Shown: piece after piece, positions 35,044 to 42,227 of the stretch
How the letters are laid out: each line of letters starts with the position of its first letter
How positions within the stretch are numbered: the first letter of the stretch is position 1
Assembly: GCF_000403135.1 (NCBI RefSeq)
Contig: NZ_AQPN01000012.1
Location: forward strand, 1 to 64,000
DNA: 64,000 nucleotides
From: Arcticibacter svalbardensis MN12-7
GTDB taxonomy: Bacteria; Bacteroidota; Bacteroidia; Sphingobacteriales; Sphingobacteriaceae
Direction of reading: 5' to 3'
The notes under the pieces: model-generated
What the model saw: only the letters and a program-made list of their open reading frames with translations
Database searches by the model: none
Told to the model about the DNA's origin: nothing
Translations under genes and position numbers: made by a program

Positions 35044-35865
35044 ATGAATGACTCCGGCAGATCAATAAATAAGAAAACGTTAATAAGTACGCTATTAAAA
35101 GAGGATAAAGAAGGAGTAATTAAAGCATTGGAATGTTTGAATAAGAATTTTGCAAAGCTTCGGAATCCAGTCCTGAGAAATATGTTTGCCGGTTTCGTCA
35201 CAATAGAAACAGCATGTAAGGTTGGAAATTGCGAAGTAACAGATTTTCTTGATGTCATGAAAAAGATAGGATTTATGGTTGAGGAGGATCCTGCAAATAA
35301 CATTTTAGTTCTGGAGGATGATATAAAGATTGACAAATCAAATATAAAAGAGCTGGATGTTCGTGCAATCTTATCCAGACAGGAAGACCCGCTTAAACTA
35401 ATCATGAGTACGGTTAAAGAACTTCAAGATTCAGAGTGTCTAAAGCTTATTGCACCATTTGAACCTGTGCCTTTAATTCATTTAATGCAGGCTAAGGGTT
35501 TTTCCAATGAGGTACATATAGAAGAAGATGGATCAGTAATTACTTATTTTAAAAGGGATTACACTTTGCAAAAAACGGTAGAAAAGGTACAACTTCCGGT
35601 TGTTGATGATCCGGACAGTTTTAATTTAAAAATTAAGCATTTTGAGGGAAAAATTAAAACTCTTGATGTGAGGGATCTCGAAATGCCTAAACCTATGATT
35701 GCTATACTGGAGACTCTTCAGCAACTCGGAGATGGGGAAGCATTATATGTGTACCATAAAAAGATTCCGGTTTACTTATTACCGCACCTGGAAGAAAAAG
35801 GGTTCCTGTATCTTACAAAAAACACAGATGAAGGTAAAGTGGATTTATTGATTTATAAGTCATGA
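35044..35865 (+). CDS. DUF1858-like and double DUF2249 protein
   Basis: The 273-aa cytoplasmic protein has an N-terminal DUF1858-like helical part (residues 8-85, LRNPVLRNMFAGFVTIETAC and VTDFLDVMKKIGFMV) and two DUF2249 domains, about 103-175 (ELDVRAILSRQEDPL) and 198-271 (TLDVRDLEMPKPMIAILETL). DUF2249 is a SirA/TusA-like fold found next to, or fused with, hemerythrin-like repair proteins. The function is unproven; a role in nitric-oxide or Fe-S stress is inferred from the gene cluster. Its last 4 bp overlap the next gene. Expression is probably controlled by the 26-bp repeat in its promoter. Confidence 0.82.
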   Translation: MNDSGRSINKKTLISTLLKEDKEGVIKALECLNKNFAKLRNPVLRNMFAGFVTIETACKVGNCEVTDFLDVMKKIGFMVEEDPANNILVLEDDIKIDKSNIKELDVRAILSRQEDPLKLIMSTVKELQDSECLKLIAPFEPVPLIHLMQAKGFSNEVHIEEDGSVITYFKRDYTLQKTVEKVQLPVVDDPDSFNLKIKHFEGKIKTLDVRDLEMPKPMIAILETLQQLGDGEALYVYHKKIPVYLLPHLEEKGFLYLTKNTDEGKVDLLIYKS

Positions 35866-37160
35866 GCAGTAGTTTGCCCAAGCAGTCTGATGGCATGTAT
35901 AAACTCGTGTTGCTTCACTATTTTATATCCGGATTATGCTTTCTTCTTTTAGCTGTTCTGTTTCTATTCTCGATTAAAGATATCTCAGGACATTATTTCA
36001 ATCCACACTTACTGGCTATTACTCATTTGGCAGCCTTGGGATGGGGCACACTGGTTATTTTTGGTGCATGTTACCAGTTGTTGCCGGTACTACTGGAAAC
36101 TGATCTGTATAGCTCTAAATTGCCTTGGTTTACCTTTGTCCTATTTATTCCAGGATTATTTTGTCTGATTTACTCCTTTTGGGTTTTCGAACCGGGAATA
36201 CATATGCAGGCAGGAGGTTTGTTGCTTACATCAGCTATATTGACTTTTTGCATTACGGTAATTAGAACTGCAAAAAAAAGTAAGGTTTCATCCATTCATA
36301 AGGAGTTTATCGTCACTTCCAGTATTTGGCTTGTTGCAACTGCCCTAGTGGGGACCTTGCTTGTGTTCAATTTTCATTATGCTTTTCTTCCTAAAGATCA
36401 TCTGCAGTATCTTAGGCTTCATGCACACATGGGATTGGCGGGTTGGTTTCTGATGCTGATAATAGGGGTTAGCTGCAAATTAATTCCGATGTTTTTAGTG
36501 TCCAGAATTCAACTGAACCATCTGCTTTCCTGGAGTTATTATTTAGTTAATCTAGCACTTCTACTCTTTCTAATCGATGGTTATTTTTACGGAATTAACC
36601 TGCATACCTATTTCATAACCATGGTATTATTAGCTGGATTGAGTTGTTATTTCGTTTATGTAAAAAAGTGTTTTGATTCCCGATTGAAGAAGAAGCTGGA
36701 TATCCCTATCTTGAAAACAGTATTATCTATCAGCTTACTGAGTTTGGCTCTGATTCTGATTCCGGTTATTATATATAGCTCGTCAAAGCAAAATGGCTTA
36801 GCCGTTCATTACTCCATATTTTATGGAATGTTATTATTTATGGGGTGGATCACTGCACTGATCATGGGACATGCATTTAAAACACTACCTTTTATAGTAT
36901 GGGTTCGAAAGTATGAGCATTTAAGCGGTAAAAGGAAAATACCTATGCCGGCTGATCTATATAGCTCAAAACTCCTTAAGCTTCAGTATGTAAGCTATAT
37001 CGCATTCTGCATCCTATTCTTCTGCGGCTACCTCTTATATAGTCCTGTTATGATGATCATAGGCATTGGATGTTTACTAATTTCATCAGTAGCTTACCTA
37101 TTAAATTTAGTTATACTGATCAAACACAAAGACAAATCATTAAGCCATGAAAGAATTTGA
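35862..37160 (+). CDS. Polytopic haem-oxidase-like membrane protein (NnrS/cytochrome oxidase subunit I-like)
   Basis: The 432-aa protein has about 12 transmembrane helices. Histidines placed in or at helices stand out: H55 in AITHLAALGWGTLVIFGACY, H187 and H189 in LRLHAHMGLAGWF, H315, and H336 in IMGHAFKTLPF. This is the pattern of the NnrS and cytochrome oxidase subunit I-like families, which bind haem and metals. Neither catalytic identity nor NO reduction can be read from the sequence, and no cytochrome c partner is adjacent. It overlaps its neighbours on both sides (4 bp and 14 bp), so it belongs to one transcript with the DUF2249 and DUF59 genes. Confidence 0.75.
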   Translation: MSSSLPKQSDGMYKLVLLHYFISGLCFLLLAVLFLFSIKDISGHYFNPHLLAITHLAALGWGTLVIFGACYQLLPVLLETDLYSSKLPWFTFVLFIPGLFCLIYSFWVFEPGIHMQAGGLLLTSAILTFCITVIRTAKKSKVSSIHKEFIVTSSIWLVATALVGTLLVFNFHYAFLPKDHLQYLRLHAHMGLAGWFLMLIIGVSCKLIPMFLVSRIQLNHLLSWSYYLVNLALLLFLIDGYFYGINLHTYFITMVLLAGLSCYFVYVKKCFDSRLKKKLDIPILKTVLSISLLSLALILIPVIIYSSSKQNGLAVHYSIFYGMLLFMGWITALIMGHAFKTLPFIVWVRKYEHLSGKRKIPMPADLYSSKLLKLQYVSYIAFCILFFCGYLLYSPVMMIIGIGCLLISSVAYLLNLVILIKHKDKSLSHERI

Positions 37161-37476
37161 CATTAGAGACCAATCCTCATTCAAAGAACTGGAGATTATA
37201 GAAAACTTAAGGACTGTTCTTGATCCGGAACTTCAGATCAATGTAATCGATATGGGATTAATTTATCATATTGACCTATCAGAAGAATTAAGAATAAGGA
37301 TTGAGATGACGCTTTCTTCCTCACATTGCCCAATGGGTGAGGCTATACTACAATCTGTTAAAAACTGTTTAGAGGAAGCTTATCCCGGTTATGAAGTTGT
37401 TGTTGATTTGGTATGGGAGCCCAACTGGACCTATGAAAACATAACAGAAGAGGGTAGAAGGCAACTTGGCAGGTAG
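37147..37476 (+). CDS. DUF59/MIP18-family Fe-S assembly factor
   Basis: A 109-aa single-domain protein of the SufT/PaaD/MIP18 family. It has VLDPELQINVIDMGLIYHID near residue 19 and the conserved cysteine motif TLSSSHCPMGEAILQSV near 57. Relatives help load or mature Fe-S proteins. It starts inside the end of the membrane protein gene and is the third gene of the operon that begins at 35044. Its placement with RIC fits Fe-S repair. Confidence 0.9.
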   Translation: MKEFDIRDQSSFKELEIIENLRTVLDPELQINVIDMGLIYHIDLSEELRIRIEMTLSSSHCPMGEAILQSVKNCLEEAYPGYEVVVDLVWEPNWTYENITEEGRRQLGR

Positions 37477-37517
37477 AGTTTTTTAATATATGATATCAAT
37501 CATTTATTTAGATACAG

Positions 37518-37543
37518 AATAAAAGATATATTTGTCTTCTATT
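37518..37543. promoter_or_regulatory. 26-bp inverted repeat, copy 2, upstream of the RIC gene
   Basis: Arms AATAAAAGAT and GTCTTCTATT are identical to those of copy 1, with a different 6-bp spacer. A TAnnTTTG box (TATATTTG, 37527-37534) lies inside the repeat, so a bound protein would cover the -7 element. The RIC ATG follows 12 bp after the repeat. Confidence 0.65.
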
Positions 37544-37555
37544 AATACTAACGAT

Positions 37556-38509
37556 ATGGAAATAGTTGAAATTCTTAATGTTACTGAAATTGAGCCACGT
37601 TTCAGACATCCTTTAATCTTTGATCAGTTTGATGCATTAGCCTTAGGAGAATCATTTATCATACAAATTGATCATGATCCAAAACCACTTTATTACCAGT
37701 TAATCGCTGAAAGGGGCAAAATCTTTACATGGGAATATCTAATGAGTGGTCCTGAATTATATCAGGTAAAAATCAGTAAAAATGATTCTGAACAAAAAGA
37801 AGAAACGATAGGAGAGATAGTAGCGAAAGATTATCGTAAGGCACAAGTATTTAAGAAACTTGGAATAGATTTTTGCTGTGGTGGAAAGAAAACAGTGAGT
37901 CAGGTTTGTGATAAAAAAGGACTTGATAAGGATGATGTAAAAGAAGAATTGGCGAAATTGGACGGACAGCAGGGCAATCCTTCTCAGGATTATCAGAAGT
38001 GGGATCTTGACTTTTTGAGCGATTATATCATCAATACGCATCACAAATATGTAAAGGATACCATTCCCTTTCTATCCGAAATAGCACAAAAAGTAGCCAG
38101 TGTACATGGTGCTAACCATCCGGAAGTAATTCGCATAGCAGAAGTTTTTGCCGCAGTTGCATCTGATTTAAGTCTGCATTTACAAAAAGAGGAGAAAATT
38201 CTTTTTCCTTATGTCAAAAGTCTGGTACTTGCTGAAAAACAAGGTACAGCATTGCCGGAATCTTCTTTTGGAGAAGTTGGAAATCCAATTGAAGTGATGG
38301 AAGCAGAGCATGAGCATGTAGGAGAAGATTTGGGTGAGATAAATGAGCTGACGAATAATTATACTGTTCCACAGGACGCTTGTACCTCTTACCGAATTTT
38401 ATACCGGACGTTGGAAGAATTTGAAAATGATTTGCATCAGCATGTACATCTGGAAAATAATATTCTTTTTCCAAAGGCAATTGAACTTGAAAAAGCGATG
38501 AAGCTTTAA
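37556..38509 (+). CDS. ric: RIC-family iron-sulfur cluster repair di-iron protein with N-terminal DUF2249
   Basis: A 317-aa cytoplasmic protein. It has DUF2249 about residues 5-75, the ScdA_N/DUF542 motif ETIGEIVAKDYRKAQVF followed by the double cysteine C107-C108 in LGIDFCCGG, then a hemerythrin-like four-helix bundle about 160-315 whose iron ligands lie in NTHHKYVKDT, HLQKEEKILFPY, AEHEHVGEDL and HVHLENNILFP. YtfE/ScdA-type proteins restore Fe-S clusters damaged by nitric oxide or peroxide. The ATG at 37556 is preferred to a TTG at 37532, which lies within the promoter repeat. It is downstream of the DUF59 operon and upstream of an Rrf2 regulator. Confidence 0.92.
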   Translation: MEIVEILNVTEIEPRFRHPLIFDQFDALALGESFIIQIDHDPKPLYYQLIAERGKIFTWEYLMSGPELYQVKISKNDSEQKEETIGEIVAKDYRKAQVFKKLGIDFCCGGKKTVSQVCDKKGLDKDDVKEELAKLDGQQGNPSQDYQKWDLDFLSDYIINTHHKYVKDTIPFLSEIAQKVASVHGANHPEVIRIAEVFAAVASDLSLHLQKEEKILFPYVKSLVLAEKQGTALPESSFGEVGNPIEVMEAEHEHVGEDLGEINELTNNYTVPQDACTSYRILYRTLEEFENDLHQHVHLENNILFPKAIELEKAMKL

Positions 38510-38520
38510 TTTTAATAAAA

Positions 38521-38545
38521 TGTTATAGGTTTGCAACCTAGTACA
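38521..38545. promoter_or_regulatory. Palindrome over the promoter of the Rrf2 gene, candidate autoregulatory site
   Basis: TAGGTT-TGC-AACCTA is a perfect core with matching outer TGT/ACA triplets, 25 bp in all. It contains the -7 box TAGGTTTG (38526-38533), and the ATG follows at 38551. It does not resemble the 26-bp repeat used by the neighbouring operons. Confidence 0.55.
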
Positions 38546-38550
38546 ATACT

Positions 38551-38979
38551 ATGATACTATCAAAATCATGTGAGTATGCCATTAGGGCTGTCGTATACGT
38601 AGCGGCTAAGACTGTTAAAGAGGAAAGGGTAGGTATCATTGAAATTGCGGAGGCTATAGGATCTCCGGTAGCATTTACGGGGAAAATACTGCAAACACTT
38701 ACACGTAAAAAAGTTCTGGCTTCATCAAAAGGTCCGAACGGCGGGTTTTATATTATAGATCCCGCTTCAGTGTACTTGATAGATATTGTTCGTGCAATGG
38801 ATGGTAATGAAATTTTTACTGCTTGTGTAATAGGATTAACGACTTGTTCTGCCGAAAGACCATGCCCGATGCATCATCAGATGAAGCCAATCCGTGATCA
38901 GTTGCGCATTGATTTTAGTAATAGATCGGTGTATGAAATGGTGCAGGCATTTGAAGAAAACAACTACTTTTTGAAGTAA
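38551..38979 (+). CDS. Rrf2-family regulator with Fe-S cysteines (NsrR/IscR-like)
   Basis: The 142-aa protein has the Rrf2 winged helix: MILSKSCEYAIRAVVYVA at the start, the recognition region VAFTGKILQTLTRKKVLASS near 40-59 and the wing GPNGGFYI near 61. Three cysteines, C92, C99 and C105, occupy the place of the cluster ligands of NsrR and IscR, so it probably senses NO, oxygen or Fe-S status. Position beside RIC makes an NsrR-like role likely. Whether it binds the 26-bp repeats, its own palindrome, or both cannot be told. Confidence 0.9.
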   Translation: MILSKSCEYAIRAVVYVAAKTVKEERVGIIEIAEAIGSPVAFTGKILQTLTRKKVLASSKGPNGGFYIIDPASVYLIDIVRAMDGNEIFTACVIGLTTCSAERPCPMHHQMKPIRDQLRIDFSNRSVYEMVQAFEENNYFLK

Positions 38980-39099
38980 ATTATTCAAACTATTCCGGTC
39001 ATTTTATCGTCGTTGTAGTAAGCTAGTTAAGAATATCCTCAACACTTCGTCAAACTTTTTGTTATACTTACACTGTTGAATTAATTTAATGTAGTGTCT

Positions 39100-39351
39100 A
39101 TGAAGAATCAATCAAAAATAATAGCTGCAATGCTTGCAGGAGTTGCAGCTGGAGCTATAATCGGGCTTTTATTATCACCAGAAGATGGCGGGGAAACACG
39201 TAGTGATATAACCGCATGGTTTAAAGATGTTTATGAGCGTTCGAAAGAAAAAAGCAGTGACTTAGCAGCGAAAGGACTCAATGCGATAAAAGCTGGTCAA
39301 CCATCCGCTGATAATCAAATTGATCATGCTGAGAGTGCATTAGGCGTTTAA
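39100..39351 (+). CDS. YtxH-domain small membrane protein
   Basis: An 83-aa protein with one N-terminal glycine/alanine-rich transmembrane helix (IIAAMLAGVAAGAIIGLLLS) followed by PEDGGETR and a charged helical tail. This is the YtxH family, often stress-induced and of unknown function. The ATG at 39100 is used; a GTG two codons upstream is possible. A terminator follows closely. Confidence 0.8.
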   Translation: MKNQSKIIAAMLAGVAAGAIIGLLLSPEDGGETRSDITAWFKDVYERSKEKSSDLAAKGLNAIKAGQPSADNQIDHAESALGV

Positions 39352-39376
39352 ATAAGCTATTACATGTATTATAATA

Positions 39377-39414
39377 GATGAGATCTGTCAATCCTGATGG
39401 ATCTCATTTTTTTT
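39377..39414 (+). terminator. Rho-independent terminator after the YtxH gene
   Basis: ATGAGATC (39378-39385) pairs with GATCTCAT (39400-39407) and is followed by a run of eight or more T residues. Confidence 0.8.
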
Positions 39415-39479
39415 GCTTAATTTTATCTGCATAATCTAACTGCATTGTAAGCCAATCATTTAAGGGAGATCTCATCACG

Positions 39480-40871
39480 ATGATTAAGAAGTATTTTGTC
39501 CAATATGCTATATGTTTTCTTCTTGTTTTAGCTGCTCACTATTTAATTAAAACTTTGCTGTCTGATGATCATGGAAGTTCATATCTTCTTATAACGGGTA
39601 TAGTGGTTTTTACAACCCGCTATCTGGGTAAGGGACCCGCTATATTTTCAACAGCCCTGGCAACTATCCTTCTTTTATGGCCTTTATTATCCGGTTCGCT
39701 AAGTTTATCTTTAAATGAATGCATCCTATTGCTGCTGTTTATTGCCGAATGCGGATTAATTATTTATTTAATTCCTGGTTATTTGAAAATTGATAAAGAG
39801 GCAGTCTTAAAGGGTTTGCGGTTCAGTAGACTGGTTGAAAAAAGTGCTGATGCATTTATCCTGGTTAATGTAAAAGGAGAAATTAAGTATAGTAATCCGG
39901 CGGTTCACCAAATAACAGGATATGCTATTGATCAGATACCTGAGTTACTGATATGGAATATAATAAAGGAAGAAGACTCCAGGATTGTTAAAGAACAATT
40001 CTATAAAATAGCTAGTCATGAGGAGAAGTCTGTTACCTTACTACACCGTATTGTAAAAAATAATGGCGAATTAATCTGGGTTGAAAATACGATGACCAAC
40101 TTGCTCAACGATCCTTCGGTTCAGTCAATCGTGCTTAATTTGAGTGATGTTAGTGCGCGAGTTAGTCACGAACAGGAGATGGAAGATTTTTTAGCTATAG
40201 CTTCTCATGAATTAAAAACGCCTCTTACCAGTCTAAAGGCCTATACGCAAATATTGGAGATGCGTTTGAAGGCGGAAAATAACACCAATTCAGTATTGTT
40301 GGTGAGTAAAATGGATCGACAGATCAATAGGATTATCAGTATGATTTTTGACCTTCTTGATGTAACTAAACTTCAATCGGGCATTCTTTATTTAAAAAAA
40401 GACATCTTCGATATCAATGATTTGATTTTAGAAGTTGCAGAGACATTAGGTAATGTGAATAAGAATCATCAGATCATGCTGAGCCTTGACGAAACTACTA
40501 AGCTTTATGCAGATAAAATACGTATTAATCAGGTGCTTGTAAATCTAATTTCAAATGGAATTAAATACTCCCCTGAGGCAGATAAGATCCATATTAGTAC
40601 CAGGCTAGAGACTGATAAATTATTAATCTCAGTTACTGATTTTGGAATAGGTATTTCTCCTAAGGAGATTCAAAATCTATTTAATCGGTTTTACAGAGTA
40701 TCCAGCGTACGGGAATCTTATCAGGGTCTGGGTTTAGGGTTATATATATCCTACCAGATTATAGAGCATCATAAGGGAAAGATGGGCGTTTTTAGTGAGG
40801 AGGGTAAAGGATCTACCTTTTGGTTTACTCTCCCTTTGGAAAAAGAGATAGATGAAATACCGGTCAAGTAG
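39480..40871 (+). CDS. Membrane PAS sensor histidine kinase
   Basis: The 463-aa kinase has about four N-terminal transmembrane helices (residues 7-105) resembling the KdpD-type DUF4118 module, a PAS domain about 115-225 (SADAFILVNVKGEIKYSNPA), HisKA with H243 in AIASHELKTPLTSLKAY, and a HATPase domain about 340-455 with VTDFGIGISPKE and YQGLGLGLYIS. No response regulator is adjacent, so the output partner is unknown. Despite the DUF4118-like membrane part it lacks the KdpD cytosolic domains and lies 20 kb from kdp. Confidence 0.9.
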   Translation: MIKKYFVQYAICFLLVLAAHYLIKTLLSDDHGSSYLLITGIVVFTTRYLGKGPAIFSTALATILLLWPLLSGSLSLSLNECILLLLFIAECGLIIYLIPGYLKIDKEAVLKGLRFSRLVEKSADAFILVNVKGEIKYSNPAVHQITGYAIDQIPELLIWNIIKEEDSRIVKEQFYKIASHEEKSVTLLHRIVKNNGELIWVENTMTNLLNDPSVQSIVLNLSDVSARVSHEQEMEDFLAIASHELKTPLTSLKAYTQILEMRLKAENNTNSVLLVSKMDRQINRIISMIFDLLDVTKLQSGILYLKKDIFDINDLILEVAETLGNVNKNHQIMLSLDETTKLYADKIRINQVLVNLISNGIKYSPEADKIHISTRLETDKLLISVTDFGIGISPKEIQNLFNRFYRVSSVRESYQGLGLGLYISYQIIEHHKGKMGVFSEEGKGSTFWFTLPLEKEIDEIPVK

Positions 40872-41013
40872 TGCCATCTCTACAGCTCTTAATTCTGTAT
40901 TTGTCTTAAAATAGTCACGTTTATTTATAAATGGAACAGTTGATTGTAATGGTTGTACTTTCATTGATCAGGGTAGTTAATTCTAAAAGGCCTGTCAATT
41001 TAAAATAAGCAAA

Positions 41014-41583
41014 ATGTATAAACTTAAGATTATTTCTTCTACCGTAAGGCCGGGTAGAAAGGGACCTCTTGTTGCGGAATGGATAGCCGGACTAGCAAAA
41101 GAAACAGGAGACTTTGACGTTGAAGTTTTAGATCTTGGCGAAATTAACCTTCCGTTAATGAATGAAAGGATGCATCCTATGCTGCGAAAGTATGAACATG
41201 AGCATACTAAAAAATGGTCCGCTTTGATAGAAGAAGCAGATGCTTTCGTTTTTGTAACAGCAGAGTATGACCATGGATACCCTTCTCCGTTGAGAAATGC
41301 AATTGAATATTTGGTACATGAGTGGGCTTATAAAGCAGCGGGTATTGTAAGTTATGCTGGAATTTCAGCAGGTACCCGGGCGTCCAATGATCTTAAAAGG
41401 GACTTGGCTACCATGAAAATGGTCCCGCTAACAGAGCAGGTGAATATACCCACGTTTACACATTTTATTAATGATCAAAATGAATTTGTTCCAAATGAAA
41501 TGTCAGTAAAGGCCGGTCAAAATATGTTAAAGTCTATTGTAAGATGGACAAAGGGTCTGAAATTAATTAAAGAGGATCAATAA
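41014..41583 (+). CDS. NADPH-dependent FMN reductase family flavoprotein
   Basis: A 189-aa flavodoxin-like protein with the phosphate-binding IISSTVRPGRKGPLVAEW at residue 5 and the flavin-binding TAEYDHGYPSPLRNAIEYL near 87, both diagnostic of the chromate/azo/FMN reductase group. It reduces flavin or quinones with NAD(P)H in the cytoplasm; the true substrate is not evident. Monocistronic. Confidence 0.92.
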   Translation: MYKLKIISSTVRPGRKGPLVAEWIAGLAKETGDFDVEVLDLGEINLPLMNERMHPMLRKYEHEHTKKWSALIEEADAFVFVTAEYDHGYPSPLRNAIEYLVHEWAYKAAGIVSYAGISAGTRASNDLKRDLATMKMVPLTEQVNIPTFTHFINDQNEFVPNEMSVKAGQNMLKSIVRWTKGLKLIKEDQ

Positions 41584-41792
41584 GTTAAAGAATATTGAAG
41601 TGTTAAAATCCAGTTTAAACAAATCTATCCTGGTTTTTCATTTCGTAATCATATGTTTTAAAGTCATCATTTTGTCATGTTTAATATTTGTATAAATTTT
41701 ACATATTATGAGAAACTTTTTTTAATTTTAAACCGTATATAATAGACCAAGGCATATTGTAATGAAATGCTTAACTCTGTGAGGTATTGAAA

Positions 41793-42077
41793 ATGAAAAA
41801 AGGTAATTTAATTCAGCAATTAATCTCTTATATTAACATCTCTATTTTGGAAAAAAGGCGTCAAAGGCCTATTCTTAAGAAGATGGAATCCATTAATGCT
41901 CAAATACAAGACCTTTCAGAAACGTGTAAGATGTACGGTGATTTGGAGTTATACTTCGAGCAGGCATTAAAATATAAAGAGTTCATTGCGCTAAACTTTG
42001 AATATTCAAGACTCGAAATGCAATTATATAAAATTAATAAACCAGAGAAAAACAAAGTTCCTGTATCTCAAAATTAG
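41793..42077 (+). CDS. Small hypothetical protein, helical
   Basis: A 94-aa lysine- and leucine-rich protein of unknown function, probably mostly alpha-helical with a coiled coil around KKMESINAQIQDLSETCKMY. No signal peptide or known motif. The ATG at 41793 is used; a TTG two codons upstream is in frame. It is flanked by long non-coding gaps and has no conserved neighbours, so confidence that it is a real gene is moderate. Confidence 0.5.
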   Translation: MKKGNLIQQLISYINISILEKRRQRPILKKMESINAQIQDLSETCKMYGDLELYFEQALKYKEFIALNFEYSRLEMQLYKINKPEKNKVPVSQN

Positions 42078-42227
42078 TCAGCAATTCTTTCAATATCCTT
42101 ATATTTCTTGCTTTAAACAACGTATCAATCCGTGTGGCCATGGTAATGTCACGTGCTCTCTTGTCAAGACCTTACATTTAACTGTTATTTAACAAAAATA
42201 CAGAAGCCATATCCTTAATTTAGCATC

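Noticed and set aside
39480-40871. Treating the PAS histidine kinase as KdpD because of its membrane module
   Set aside because: It lacks the KdpD N-terminal universal-stress/Walker domains, has no KdpE beside it, and is about 20 kb from the kdp genes.
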